Assembly (NCBI RefSeq): GCF_002355635.1 | Contig: NZ_AP017558.1 | Coordinates: 930,001 to 994,000 of the forward strand | Length of the DNA stretch: 64,000 nucleotides | Source: Halopenitus persicus | Lineage (GTDB): Archaea; Halobacteriota; Halobacteria; Halobacteriales; Haloferacaceae | Direction of reading: 5' to 3' | Shown here: positions 8,047 through 16,692 of the stretch, one piece after another | Numbering within the stretch: position 1 is the first letter of the stretch | Layout: the number at the start of each line of letters is the position of its first letter | Position numbers and translations under genes: made by a program | Notes under the pieces: model-generated | The model's database searches: none | Seen by the model: the letters and a program-made list of their open reading frames with translations, nothing else | What the model was told of the DNA's origin: nothing

Positions 8047-10659
8047 CTAGCTCCGGATGCGCTCGTTGTCGGGGTCGAACAGCGGTCGGCTGCCGGCGAC
8101 CTCGACGGTGACCGGGTACTGTTCGCCGAAGTACTCGACGGACAGCTGTTGGCCCTCCTCGGCGTACTCCGGCGGGAGATACGCCATCAGCAGGTGCTTC
8201 CCGAGGCTCGGGGCGGTCCCGGCGCTGGTGACGTACGATTCACGCCCCTCCTCGTCGACGATCACCTCGCCGTCGGAGTCGAGCACGGGCTCGTTGCCGA
8301 GCATGAACCGGCGTTCGCCGGTCTCGGAGAGGTGGTCGTCGACCGAGAGGGTACACAGCGTCGCGGCGTTCTCCTCCTCGATCGCGTCCGCGTACGCCTC
8401 CTTGCCGATGAAGTCGGCGTCCTTGACGCCGTGGAAGGTCAGCCCGGCCTCGGCGGGGGTGTACTCGAGCTCCAGCTCGTGGCCGTAGAGCCGGTAGCCC
8501 TTCTCCATCCGACCGGTGGTCCCGTAGACGCCCATCCCGACCGGGCGGACGTCGTACTCCTGGCCGGCCTCCCAGAGGGTGTCCCAGAGCCGGCCGCCCT
8601 GTTCGCTGGGCGCGTAGATCTCCCAGCCGCGTTCGCCGACGTAGGAGATGCGCAGCGCCCACGCGTCGACCTCGCCGATCGTGATCTTTTGTGCGGTGTA
8701 GGGCGGGAACGCCTCGTGGGACATGTCCTCCTCGGCCACCGAGTCGACCAGGTTCCGGGCGTCCGGTCCCCAGACGCCGAGGGTGCACAGCGAGGAGGTC
8801 TGATCGACGATCTGGACCGATCCGTCATCGGGCAGGTGATCCCGGAACCAGGCCTTGTCGGGGCCGCCCATCCCGCCGCCGGTGATGACCCGATAGCGGT
8901 TCTCCCCGACCCGGACGATCGACAGGTCGGAGACGAAGCCGCCGTTCTCCGCGAGGATCGGCGTGTACACCGATTTCCCGACGTCGACGTCCATCCGGCC
9001 GACCGCCATCCGCTCGGCGTACTCGGTGGCGCCGGGACCGACGAGGTCGAAGATGGTGAATCCCATATCACCGACCATCGCGACCTTGTCGCGCATGTGC
9101 AGGTGCTCGGCGAGGATGATCGGCGACCACCACCGCGAGTCCCACTCGTTGGGACGGGTGAGCCCCGAGAGCTCCTCGTTGTACCGCGTCAGCAGGTCCC
9201 GGTTCGACTCGAACCACTGGGGACGTTCCCAGCCGGCCGCCTCGAAGAAGGTGGCGTCGAGGTCCTCCTGGCGGTCGTGGAAGGGGCTCGTCCGGAGCGG
9301 GCGCGAGGACTGCCACTGCTCGGACGGGTGGACGATCCCGTAGATCTTCTGGAACCCCTCGTGGGCCCGGTTCTTCACGAACTCGCGGGAGGTGCCGTAC
9401 TCGTAGAACCGATTGACGTCGGACCCGTGGATGTCGATGTCGGTCCAGCCGCGGGTCATCCGCTGGGCCATCGCCTCGCCGATCGCGGGGGCCTCCTTGA
9501 TCCAGATCGCCGCCGCGGACCAGAGCCCGTCGACGTCCTGCAGCTCCCCGAGCAGCGGCGCGCCGTCGGGGGTCTGTGAGAGCAGCCCGTCGATCTCGTG
9601 GCGCACGCCGGCCTCGGGGTCGTCGAGCAGCTCGGGGACGATCTCCAGTGCGTCCTCCATCGACTGCTCGAAGGCGTCGTCGGTGAGCGGCGGCTGGGTC
9701 GGCGACAGCGGCGCCTCCTCGATCGACGGCACGTCCTCGACGTCCCAGAGGATCGGCCGGTGCTGGTAGGAGCCGACCTCGAGGTCGTTGCCGTGCTGGC
9801 GCTCGTACATCTGGGTGTCCATGTCGCGGACGACCGGGAAGGAGATCTCCCCCTCGTAATCCTCGAAGAAGGAGATCGGCCCGACGCTCACCATCTGGTG
9901 GACCGCGGGCGTCAGCGGGATCTCGACGCCGGCCATCTTCGCGAGCTTCGGGCTCCAGAGCCCGGCGGCGATGACGACCTCGTCGGCTTCGATCGTCCCG
10001 CGGTCGGTTTCAACCGCGGTGATCTCCCCGCCATCAACGTGGAGGTCGAGGATCTCGGTGTTCGGCGAGAGGTGGAGGCCGCCGTCGCCGCTGCGGTCCG
10101 CGGCGGGAACCACGTCCGCGTCGGGCTCGAGGTCGCCGGCGTCGGCCGGGTCGACCTCGCCGGCGGCGATCGCGTCGGCCCGCGCCCGCATCACCTCGCC
10201 GGCTCGAAGGGGATCACACGTGCCCGCACCGGGGCTGTAGAAGCCGGCCTTGATGAGGTCGGTGTTGACGTACGGAACCATGTCCTCCACCTCCTCGGGC
10301 GTGAGCAGCTCGCCGGGTTCACCCCAGGACTTCGCCGACTGGACGCGGCGTTTCAGCTCCTCGACGCGCTCGTCGGTGCGGGCGACCTCGATCCCACCGC
10401 TGTTGGTGAACGTGTCGAAGTCCTTGTACTGCTCGATGCTGCGGCGGGTGAGATGGGTCATCTCCTTGGAGTGCTCGACGGGCATCAGGAAGTTCGACGC
10501 GTGACCCGTCGACCCGCCGGGGTCCGGCAGCGGCCCCTTGTCGATGAGGACGATGTCCTCCCGGCCGTATCTGGCGAGGTGATACGACAGGCTGTTTCCG
10601 ACGATCCCGGCGCCGAGGATGACCGTCTCCGCGCTCTCCGGGAGGTCGCTCTCGCTCAT
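8047..10659 (-). CDS. Dimethylglycine/sarcosine dehydrogenase-type FAD oxidoreductase fused to GcvT
   Basis: An 870-residue two-domain enzyme. Residues 1-420 are a DAO-type FAD oxidoreductase with the Rossmann motif GAGIVG (16-21). GSTGHAS has His53 where DMGDH-family enzymes attach FAD covalently (the G-S-T-x-H pattern). Residues from about 430 to the end are a GcvT/aminomethyltransferase-like fold that binds tetrahydrofolate in this family. Known relatives remove an N-methyl group from dimethylglycine or sarcosine, hand electrons to ETF and transfer the one-carbon unit to THF as 5,10-methylene-THF. Its neighbours fit this closely: etfB/etfA downstream on the same strand, and folC and fhs upstream. 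The exact substrate cannot be read from the sequence. A possible 35-codon leader ORF overlaps its start codon. Confidence 0.9.
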   Translation of the reverse strand: MSESDLPESAETVILGAGIVGNSLSYHLARYGREDIVLIDKGPLPDPGGSTGHASNFLMPVEHSKEMTHLTRRSIEQYKDFDTFTNSGGIEVARTDERVEELKRRVQSAKSWGEPGELLTPEEVEDMVPYVNTDLIKAGFYSPGAGTCDPLRAGEVMRARADAIAAGEVDPADAGDLEPDADVVPAADRSGDGGLHLSPNTEILDLHVDGGEITAVETDRGTIEADEVVIAAGLWSPKLAKMAGVEIPLTPAVHQMVSVGPISFFEDYEGEISFPVVRDMDTQMYERQHGNDLEVGSYQHRPILWDVEDVPSIEEAPLSPTQPPLTDDAFEQSMEDALEIVPELLDDPEAGVRHEIDGLLSQTPDGAPLLGELQDVDGLWSAAAIWIKEAPAIGEAMAQRMTRGWTDIDIHGSDVNRFYEYGTSREFVKNRAHEGFQKIYGIVHPSEQWQSSRPLRTSPFHDRQEDLDATFFEAAGWERPQWFESNRDLLTRYNEELSGLTRPNEWDSRWWSPIILAEHLHMRDKVAMVGDMGFTIFDLVGPGATEYAERMAVGRMDVDVGKSVYTPILAENGGFVSDLSIVRVGENRYRVITGGGMGGPDKAWFRDHLPDDGSVQIVDQTSSLCTLGVWGPDARNLVDSVAEEDMSHEAFPPYTAQKITIGEVDAWALRISYVGERGWEIYAPSEQGGRLWDTLWEAGQEYDVRPVGMGVYGTTGRMEKGYRLYGHELELEYTPAEAGLTFHGVKDADFIGKEAYADAIEEENAATLCTLSVDDHLSETGERRFMLGNEPVLDSDGEVIVDEEGRESYVTSAGTAPSLGKHLLMAYLPPEYAEEGQQLSVEYFGEQYPVTVEVAGSRPLFDPDNERIRS

Positions 10660-10763
10660 CGACCCTCACCCGCTCGCGTCGTCGATCGGTGGGTCAGCGA
10701 CCGGCGGATCGATCCCGCGTCCGCTCCCGCAACACGGCCCACGTCAGTGACTGCCGATGTCAT
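10656..10763 (-). CDS. Possible 35-residue leader ORF overlapping the demethylase start
   Basis: A short ORF begins at the ATG at 10763, stays open for 35 codons and ends with a TGA (10656-10658) that overlaps the demethylase ATG in an ATGA arrangement. A TATA-like TTTTAA (10794-10799) lies about 33 nt upstream of its ATG, so a transcript would start only a few nt before it. The peptide is Arg/Ala/Thr/Ser-rich with no recognisable domain. Its position suggests translational coupling or a regulatory uORF. This is an inference from layout alone, because short open frames are common at this GC content. Confidence 0.35.
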   Translation of the reverse strand: MTSAVTDVGRVAGADAGSIRRSLTHRSTTRAGEGR

Positions 10764-10793
10764 GCTCGTTCTGGGATCGATCCCCGGACGACA

Positions 10794-10799
10794 TTAAAA
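10794..10799 (-). promoter_or_regulatory. TATA box upstream of the demethylase-ETF operon
   Basis: A TTTTAA hexamer on the minus strand is the only AT-rich element in the 250-bp gap upstream of the demethylase gene. Transcription would start near 10770, giving about 110 nt of leader before the demethylase ATG. That leader holds the 35-codon ORF. Confidence 0.4.
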
Positions 10800-10910
10800 G
10801 ACCGCCTCGTTCGGGATCGGTTCGGCGAGCGCCGGTTCGGTGACACAAAAGGTAAATTATCATATACTTCGTGTTTCGGATGCGTCGTGTGTCGGCGGGC
10901 GAGCCACCGA

Positions 10911-12725
10911 TCACGGGACGTCGTCCGGAGCCGCGTCGCGGTCGTCCGGAGCCGCGTCGCGGTCGTCCGCTCCGCTCCGGTCGCGATCCACCGCGATCCC
11001 GATCTCCGACGCGAGCCGGCGGTCCGCGGGCGAGGACTCACGAAGGCGGCGTCGAAGCGCGCCGAACCGGGATCGCGTCCCCGAGAGCACGACCTCGACG
11101 TGTCGGTCCGGAGCGTCGAGCCCGGAGACGACGCCGGTGCCGCCGAGATCGTCCATCGCGTCGGCCAACTCGCGTGCCGTCTCCAGCCGGACGTGGACCC
11201 GAACCGTCAGCCCGGAGAACCGGTCCGCGTGACGTTCGCGAACCGACTTCGGGACGTTCGCGCTCCGCATCACCGATCTCGCGCGGGCTGGCGTGTCGGC
11301 GCGGACGACGCGCGGCTCGCGCGTCCACCGGTCACGGGCCTCGGCGACGACATACAGCGATCCCGTGACCAGCACGCAATCGTCCGGCTTGGCCGCCGCG
11401 ATCGCACGCTCGACCGCGTCGAGGACCGACTCGTGGCGTGTCACCGGATCGACCGCGTCCGCCGTGGCGTCGACCCCGACCGGCCGCTCGAGGCTCGTCT
11501 CGAGAGCCGCCGCGAGCGTTTCGACGGCCGCGGCGCGGTCGACCGCGGGCGCCGCCAGGTGGATCCGGTCGGCGTCAGGCAGCGACCGGACCATCCCGAC
11601 GTGATCCTTCTCGCGCACCGCGCCGAGGACGAGGTGGAGGGTCCCGTAGTCGAACCGGTCGAGGGCATCGGCCACCGTCGCGCAGGCGGCGGGGTTGTGC
11701 GCCCCGTCCAGGACCACGAGCGGTTCGTCGGAACGGACCTCGAAGCGGCCGGGAACGGTCGTGGTCCGGATCCCGTCGGCGACGTCCGCCGCGGTGGGGT
11801 CGACGTCGACACGCGCCGTTTCGCGACCCACCTGGACCGCGAGGCTCGCCGCGATCCCGGCGTTGACGGCCTGATGTGCACCGATCAGTCGCGTTCTCGT
11901 TCGGACCTCGAGGGTCGGTCCGTCGATCGAGACGACGGACGTGGGCGGGCGGCGGTCAGATGTGGGCGGGCGGCGGTCAGATGTGGGCAGGCGGCGGTCA
12001 GATGTGGGCGGGCGGCGGTCGGACGTCGCCGTCTCGGCCACGCGAACGTCGACCGCCGCCGCGTTTGCCCCGTCATCCCGACCGACGGTCACGACGTCGG
12101 TCACCTCGCGGATCGCCGCAAGCGCATCCCCGGCCGCGCCGGTGACCAGCGGCGCGTCGTCGGGCGCGACCTGCGCGAGATCGCGAGCGATCGTCGGCAG
12201 ATCCTCCCCCAGAACGTCCGTGTGCTCGTGGCTCACGGACGTGACCGCGGCCGCGACCGGATCGACGACGCTCGTGGCGTCGTAGCGCCCCCCGATGCCG
12301 ACCTCGAGCACCGCGACGTCGACGTCACGTCGGGCGAAATGCCACAGCGCGAGCCCGGTGAACGCCTCGAAGAACGTCGGCTCGGCCCCGTCAGGTGCAG
12401 CCGCGACCGCGTTCGTCCACCGATCGGCGACGAACCGGGTGACCTCCCGTTCCGGGATCCGCCGTCCGTTCACCCGGATCCGGTCCCGGAGGTCGTTCAG
12501 GTCCGGCGAGGTGTACAGGCCGACGTCGGCGCCCGCCTCCCGGAGGATGCGAGCCAGAACGCGTGCGGTGCTTCCCTTGCCGTTCGAGCCGGCGACCTGG
12601 ACGGACGGGACCGCCTCGTGAGGGTTGCCGAGCCGCGCCAGGAGGGCGGCGGTCGCGTCCGTCCCCAGGTCGGGCCGGAGGTGCGGCAGTCCCTCCAGCG
12701 TGGCTACGGCCTCGTGATACTCCAT
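10911..12725 (-). CDS. folC: Folylpolyglutamate synthase (FolC) with C-terminal extension, no DHPS domain
   Basis: A 604-residue protein. FolC motifs appear in order: P-loop GSNGKGSTA (46-54), SPDLNDLRDRIRVNG (73-87), LEVGIGGRYDATS (140-152), SHEHTDVLG (165-173) and LDGAHNP (339-345). FolC adds glutamates to (tetrahydro)folate. An insert at about 233-263 consists of repeated TSDRRPP units. After the FolC core (about residue 470) comes a 130-residue tail that resembles, as I recall it, the linker between FolC and dihydropteroate synthase in haloarchaeal fused FolC-FolP proteins, but no DHPS domain follows. The start is the ATG at 12725, where a CTTTAG element sits about 29 nt upstream. It is divergent from fhs and upstream of the THF-dependent demethylase, so it probably serves that pathway's folate pool. 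Confidence 0.9.
   Translation of the reverse strand: MEYHEAVATLEGLPHLRPDLGTDATAALLARLGNPHEAVPSVQVAGSNGKGSTARVLARILREAGADVGLYTSPDLNDLRDRIRVNGRRIPEREVTRFVADRWTNAVAAAPDGAEPTFFEAFTGLALWHFARRDVDVAVLEVGIGGRYDATSVVDPVAAAVTSVSHEHTDVLGEDLPTIARDLAQVAPDDAPLVTGAAGDALAAIREVTDVVTVGRDDGANAAAVDVRVAETATSDRRPPTSDRRLPTSDRRPPTSDRRPPTSVVSIDGPTLEVRTRTRLIGAHQAVNAGIAASLAVQVGRETARVDVDPTAADVADGIRTTTVPGRFEVRSDEPLVVLDGAHNPAACATVADALDRFDYGTLHLVLGAVREKDHVGMVRSLPDADRIHLAAPAVDRAAAVETLAAALETSLERPVGVDATADAVDPVTRHESVLDAVERAIAAAKPDDCVLVTGSLYVVAEARDRWTREPRVVRADTPARARSVMRSANVPKSVRERHADRFSGLTVRVHVRLETARELADAMDDLGGTGVVSGLDAPDRHVEVVLSGTRSRFGALRRRLRESSPADRRLASEIGIAVDRDRSGADDRDAAPDDRDAAPDDVP
10921..10962 (-). repeat. 21-bp in-frame repeat at the FolC C-terminus
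   Basis: Two exact 21-bp units (10921-10941 and 10942-10962) encode the DDRDAAP repeat in the last residues of FolC, and a further partial copy follows. They lie next to the stop codon. Confidence 0.85.
11941..12024 (-). repeat. 21-bp in-frame repeat encoding TSDRRPP
   Basis: Four 21-bp units (11941-11961, 11962-11982, 11983-12003, 12004-12024) inside folC encode a positively charged, Pro-rich linker that is absent from ordinary FolC proteins. The reading frame is preserved because the period is a multiple of three. Confidence 0.93.
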
Positions 12726-12997
12726 ACGCGAGCGGTCCGTGCGGTCGCCACTAAAGACTCCGCCGCGGGGTCGACGCCGGGGCGGCCGGCCACAACGTGT
12801 CACGCATCCGGCCGCTATCGCTTCCACTCCGTCCCCGTGACGGGAGATGAGGGCCGTATCACCCGGTTGAGAGCGCCGCATACGGGCAGTCGATGCGGGA
12901 TCGACGCGTTTCGAGCGCGCCGGTAACTATGACTGATACGTCGCCTGATACGTATGGGAAGTCTTGATAACGCGGCCACCGGAACGTTTCGGACACG

Positions 12998-14722
12998 ATG
13001 ACATCAGATACCGACGCCGAGGACGACGCGTCGTTCCCGACCGACTACGAGATCGCCGACGCGGCCGAAACCGAACACATCGCCGACGTCGTCGAACCGT
13101 TCGGACTCGAGCGGGACGACCTCGAGCTCTACGGGGAAAACAAGGCGAAGGTACGCCTCGACGCGATCGAGGAGACGGTGGCCGAGCGCGACGCCGACGG
13201 CAAGCTCGTGCTCGTCACGGGAATGACCCCGACGCCCCTCGGGGAGGGAAAGACCGTCACGACGGTCGGGCTCGGACAGGCGTTCAACCGGATCGGCAAG
13301 GACGCGCTGGTGGCGATCCGCGAGCCCTCGCTCGGTCCGGTCTTCGGCGTCAAGGGCGGCGCCGCCGGGGGGGGCTACTCGCAGGTGCTCCCGATGGAGG
13401 ACATCAACCTCCATTTCACCGGCGACCTCCACGCGCTCACGACCGCGCACAACCTCATCTCGACGATGCTGGACAACCACATCAAGCAGGGCAACGATCT
13501 CGACGTCGCGGTCAACTGGGTCAACTGGCCCCGCGCGATCGATATGAACGACCGCGTCCTGCGCGAGACGGTGATCGGGCTCGGCGGCGACGTCACCGGC
13601 GTGCCCCGCGAGGACGGGTTCGTCCTCACGGCCGCCTCGGAGCTGATGGCCGTGTTGTGTCTGGCCGACAGCCTCTCCGACCTCAAGGAGCGCGTGGCCC
13701 GGATCATCGTCGCCTACGACGACGACGGCGCTCCGATCACGGTCGACGACATCGACGCCACGGGGGCGGTCACGATCCTCCTCAAGGACGCGATCAAGCC
13801 GAACGTCGTTCAGACGATCGAGGGAACGCCGGCGTTCGTCCACGGCGGTCCCTTCGCCAACATCGCCCACGGTACCAACTCCCTGATGGCCGACCGGCTC
13901 GCCTCCCACCTCTCGGAGTACCTCGTGACCGAGGCCGGCTTCGGTTCCGATCTCGGCGCCGAGAAGTTCATGAACATCGTCTGCCGGTTCGGCGAGATGG
14001 AGCCGGACGCGGTCACGCTCGTGGCCTCCGTCCGGGCGCTGAAGTATCACGGACAGGATATGTGGCCGCCCGAACTCGAGGAGCTCGAGGCCGAGGACGT
14101 CGCGGCGGTCGAGCGCGGCTTCGAGAACCTCGATAAACACGTCCGGAACCTCCAGCAGTTCGGCGTCCCCGTCGTCGTGGCGATAAACCGGTTCCCCGGC
14201 GACACCGACGCCGAGGTGCAGGCGGTGATCGACCACTGCGAGGAGGATCTGGGGATCCGGGTCGCGGAGTCGACCGTCTTCAGCGACGGCGGCGCGGGCG
14301 GGGAGGATCTCGCCGAGCAGCTCGTCGACGCGGCCGAGTCCGACTCCGCGTTCGAGTACCTCTACGAGGCCGACGTCCCGATCAAGGAGAAGATCGAGAC
14401 GATCGCCACGGAGATCTACGGCGCCGACGGCGTGGAGTACCACGGCGACGCCGAGGAGGACATCGAGCGGCTCACGAACCTCGGGTTCGACGACATGCCG
14501 GTCTGCATGTCCAAGACGTTCCACTCGCTCAGCGACGACCCGAGCCGCAAGGGCGCGCCCGAGGACTGGACCCTGGAGGTGACCGAGGTCTATCCGTCGA
14601 CCGGCGCCGGGTTCCTCGTCGTCCTCACCGGCGACGTCCTCACGCTGCCCGGCCTGCCGGCCGAGCCCGCGGCCGCCGGGATGGACATCGACGAGGACGG
14701 CACGATCTCGGGGCTGTTCTGA
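12998..14722 (+). CDS. fhs: Formate--tetrahydrofolate ligase
   Basis: A 574-residue cytoplasmic enzyme that reversibly makes 10-formyl-THF from formate, THF and ATP. The phosphate-binding loop TPTPLGEGKTVT (about 78-89), the active-site region REPSLGPVFGVKGGAAGGG (about 109-127) and DINLHFTGDLHA (about 134-145) are diagnostic. Length and motif order match the family. It is divergent from folC and close to the demethylase-ETF operon. There it could either feed formate into the one-carbon pool or, run in reverse, conserve energy from methyl groups oxidised to the formyl level. A methylene-THF dehydrogenase/cyclohydrolase (FolD), needed to connect the two, is not in this window. Confidence 0.96.
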   Translation: MTSDTDAEDDASFPTDYEIADAAETEHIADVVEPFGLERDDLELYGENKAKVRLDAIEETVAERDADGKLVLVTGMTPTPLGEGKTVTTVGLGQAFNRIGKDALVAIREPSLGPVFGVKGGAAGGGYSQVLPMEDINLHFTGDLHALTTAHNLISTMLDNHIKQGNDLDVAVNWVNWPRAIDMNDRVLRETVIGLGGDVTGVPREDGFVLTAASELMAVLCLADSLSDLKERVARIIVAYDDDGAPITVDDIDATGAVTILLKDAIKPNVVQTIEGTPAFVHGGPFANIAHGTNSLMADRLASHLSEYLVTEAGFGSDLGAEKFMNIVCRFGEMEPDAVTLVASVRALKYHGQDMWPPELEELEAEDVAAVERGFENLDKHVRNLQQFGVPVVVAINRFPGDTDAEVQAVIDHCEEDLGIRVAESTVFSDGGAGGEDLAEQLVDAAESDSAFEYLYEADVPIKEKIETIATEIYGADGVEYHGDAEEDIERLTNLGFDDMPVCMSKTFHSLSDDPSRKGAPEDWTLEVTEVYPSTGAGFLVVLTGDVLTLPGLPAEPAAAGMDIDEDGTISGLF

Positions 14723-14757
14723 GCCGGGCGGCCGCGACCGGGTGATCGTCCCCCGCG

Positions 14758-15069
14758 TCAATCCGGGTCCGAACGGTCCGGGTCGTCGGCGGTCTCGGGC
14801 GCGTCCTCGAGTTCCGTCACCGTTCCCTCGAGCGTCTCGACCCGATCGTGGAGGGCCTCGTTCTCGCGGGCGAGCCGCGTGAGCGCGTCGTCGATCCGGG
14901 CGAGTTCGTCGGTCATCTCGATGAACGCGAAGCCGGCACCGAGCCCGACGAGCAGACCGATGACGCCCGCGGCGAGGAAGCCGGCGGCCGCCGCGACGAG
15001 GAGGACGACCGCGTCGATCACGTCCTGGTGGTCGATCGGAACCCCGATCGAGGGGAGGGCAAGGGGCAT
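14758..15069 (-). CDS. Small membrane protein with C-terminal coiled coil
   Basis: A 103-residue protein. Two adjacent hydrophobic segments (about residues 17-34 and 36-52) are followed by a heptad-like helix (about 55-90, MTDELARIDDALTRLARE and onward) and a very acidic tail. No known family is recognised; membrane-anchored coiled-coil proteins of this type are common in haloarchaea. The ATG at 15069 was preferred over one at 15123 because a TTAAATA promoter element (15099-15105) lies between them. It converges on fhs. Confidence 0.6.
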   Translation of the reverse strand: MPLALPSIGVPIDHQDVIDAVVLLVAAAAGFLAAGVIGLLVGLGAGFAFIEMTDELARIDDALTRLARENEALHDRVETLEGTVTELEDAPETADDPDRSDPD

Positions 15070-15098
15070 GAACGCGTTGGCCTCCGACGCGCGTCTCC

Positions 15099-15105
15099 TT
15101 AAATA
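15099..15105 (-). promoter_or_regulatory. TATA box for the small coiled-coil membrane protein
   Basis: A TATTTAA element on the minus strand sits about 33 nt before the ATG at 15069 and argues against the longer ORF starting at 15123. Confidence 0.5.
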
Positions 15106-15278
15106 CGGTGACGGATCGTTCACGCGGATGTTTAAATATCGTTTCGCGCCGGTCCGAGTTCATTTATATACAGACTCCGGACGATCGGACGTTCATTTAT
15201 ATACCGGGGCGCGTCCGCCGGCCATCAACCGCGGCGGCGACGGTCACCCGACGAGCGCCCAGCCCCCCGCGGCGGCGG

Positions 15279-16007
15279 TCACCCGACGAGCGCCCACAGC
15301 CCCGCGCCGACGAAGACGGCCGCGACGAGGGTCGGCAACGCCGCGTTCCACAGGCGGACGAGCGCGAACCGGGCCGGGGATCGGTCCGTGATAACGAGGT
15401 CGCCGGTCAGCGCGAGTTCGTCCTCGGTTCGGTCCGTGCGGCCCGTGCGGCCCGCGATCAGGTACTCCGTGCCGGGCTCGATCCGGCGCTCGACGTAGCG
15501 GCGCGCGCCGAGTCCGGGGATCGCCGCGATCCAGCCGGCGACCGGGGCGAGGCCGTCTCGAACGTCGACGAACCGTCGGATCCGGTCGGGTGGGGTCTCG
15601 TCGGTGCCGACGGTGACGACGGTCGAGGCCGTATCGAGCGTGAAGCGTTTCGACGATGGGGCGACGTCGATCCCGCCGCCCGATCCCTCGAGGGTGAACC
15701 GACGCGTCGCGACGCCGTCGTCGAGATGCGCCCGGAACCACGGCAGGCCGACCCCGAAGGGCTGCCGCTCGGTGACCTCGAACTCGAAGCCGAGACACGG
15801 CGATCCGGTGAACGGCGCCGGGACCGTGCCGGTGGACGCCGCGGCTCGTCCGCGACAGACGGCGACGGAGCCGTCGGCCGTGACGTCGCTCGGGTCCCGC
15901 GGGCCGGAACGAAGCACTCGCGGGACGACGAGGAGGGGACGGAGTCCGTACCACGCGATCGCGAGCCCGAGCGCGACGGCGCCGACGCCGAGGACGGTGA
16001 GCAGCAT
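15279..16007 (-). CDS. Membrane protein, GIDE/MULAN-like fold candidate
   Basis: A 242-residue protein with one transmembrane helix at each end (about 2-20 and 222-240) and a large loop between. The loop pattern (a CRG.A.STGTVPAPFTGSPCLGFEFEV stretch around residues 50-72, then basic and acidic strands) recalls the GIDE domain found between two membrane helices in prokaryotic relatives of the MULAN E3 ligase. No RING domain is present. The function is unknown and the family call is tentative. The ORF is open upstream to 16232, but that extension is Arg/Gly-rich and out of character, so the ATG at 16007 was chosen. Confidence 0.5.
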   Translation of the reverse strand: MLLTVLGVGAVALGLAIAWYGLRPLLVVPRVLRSGPRDPSDVTADGSVAVCRGRAAASTGTVPAPFTGSPCLGFEFEVTERQPFGVGLPWFRAHLDDGVATRRFTLEGSGGGIDVAPSSKRFTLDTASTVVTVGTDETPPDRIRRFVDVRDGLAPVAGWIAAIPGLGARRYVERRIEPGTEYLIAGRTGRTDRTEDELALTGDLVITDRSPARFALVRLWNAALPTLVAAVFVGAGLWALVG

Positions 16008-16120
16008 CAGCCGGCTTTCGCGAGCAACGGTCGGTCGGAAGGACGGGTCGCGGACCGCGATCGTTTCCGGGGTGACGTGTTGGGAGCCATACTGCAGTCC
16101 CAACCGAGGGCGTACATAAA

Positions 16121-16489
16121 CTAGTCCCGGTCCTGCCGGTCCGGGTCGTCCTCGGTCCGGGAGAACTGCACGACGAGCCGTTCCGCGGCGAGCGCGTAGA
16201 CCGTCATCTCCCGCCCCTTCTCGGAGTACCACGTCTCGATCGGCGTGATCAGGTCGGCCCGTCGAAGCCGGTCGAGGTGGTAGGTGACGTTCTGGACCGA
16301 TCGGTCGACGGCGTCGGCGACGTCCGAGGCGGTCCCCGGCTCCGATCGGAGCGCGAGGAGGATCTCCTGGGCGGTCTCCGAGGAGAGAACCTGCAACACG
16401 TCGGTCGGTTCCTCGTGGTCGACCACGACGCTGGTTCGTTCACGCGGCGCGTGGTCGACGGCTGGTTGGTGTGGAAAGGCGCTTGCCAT
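16121..16489 (-). CDS. ArsR-like winged-helix transcriptional regulator
   Basis: A 122-residue DNA-binding protein. The winged helix covers about residues 28-100: a first helix (LQVLSSETAQEILLALRSEP), a recognition helix (VQNVTYHLDRLRRADLI, about 65-81) and a wing ending in MTVYALA. It lacks the metal-binding Cys pattern of classical ArsR. It is divergent from a GbsR-like regulator across a 203-bp AT-rich gap that carries an inverted repeat, so the two may share control signals. The target is unknown. Confidence 0.82.
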   Translation of the reverse strand: MASAFPHQPAVDHAPRERTSVVVDHEEPTDVLQVLSSETAQEILLALRSEPGTASDVADAVDRSVQNVTYHLDRLRRADLITPIETWYSEKGREMTVYALAAERLVVQFSRTEDDPDRQDRD

Positions 16490-16532
16490 GGGTTGTGGAG
16501 GGAGGGAAGTCTCGTGTTTCGTTTATTCGGTA

Positions 16533-16575
16533 CACTCCGAACAAACAAATCAAACAATTTAATACTTACGGAGTG
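16533..16575. promoter_or_regulatory. Inverted repeat between divergent regulators
   Basis: The 7-bp arms CACTCCG (16533-16539) and CGGAGTG (16569-16575) flank a strongly AT-rich 29-bp centre containing a TATA-like TTTAATA. The layout is that of an operator around a promoter between two regulator genes, but the arms are short and could occur by chance. Confidence 0.35.
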
Positions 16576-16692
16576 CATTGATGGAACGTGATGCGACAGG
16601 GGCTCACGACACGGGGCGGACGAGACGCGGTCGGGACCTCGGACGAGACACACCCATGACCGGACGCACATCCATGATCGACGAGGGTCGCG

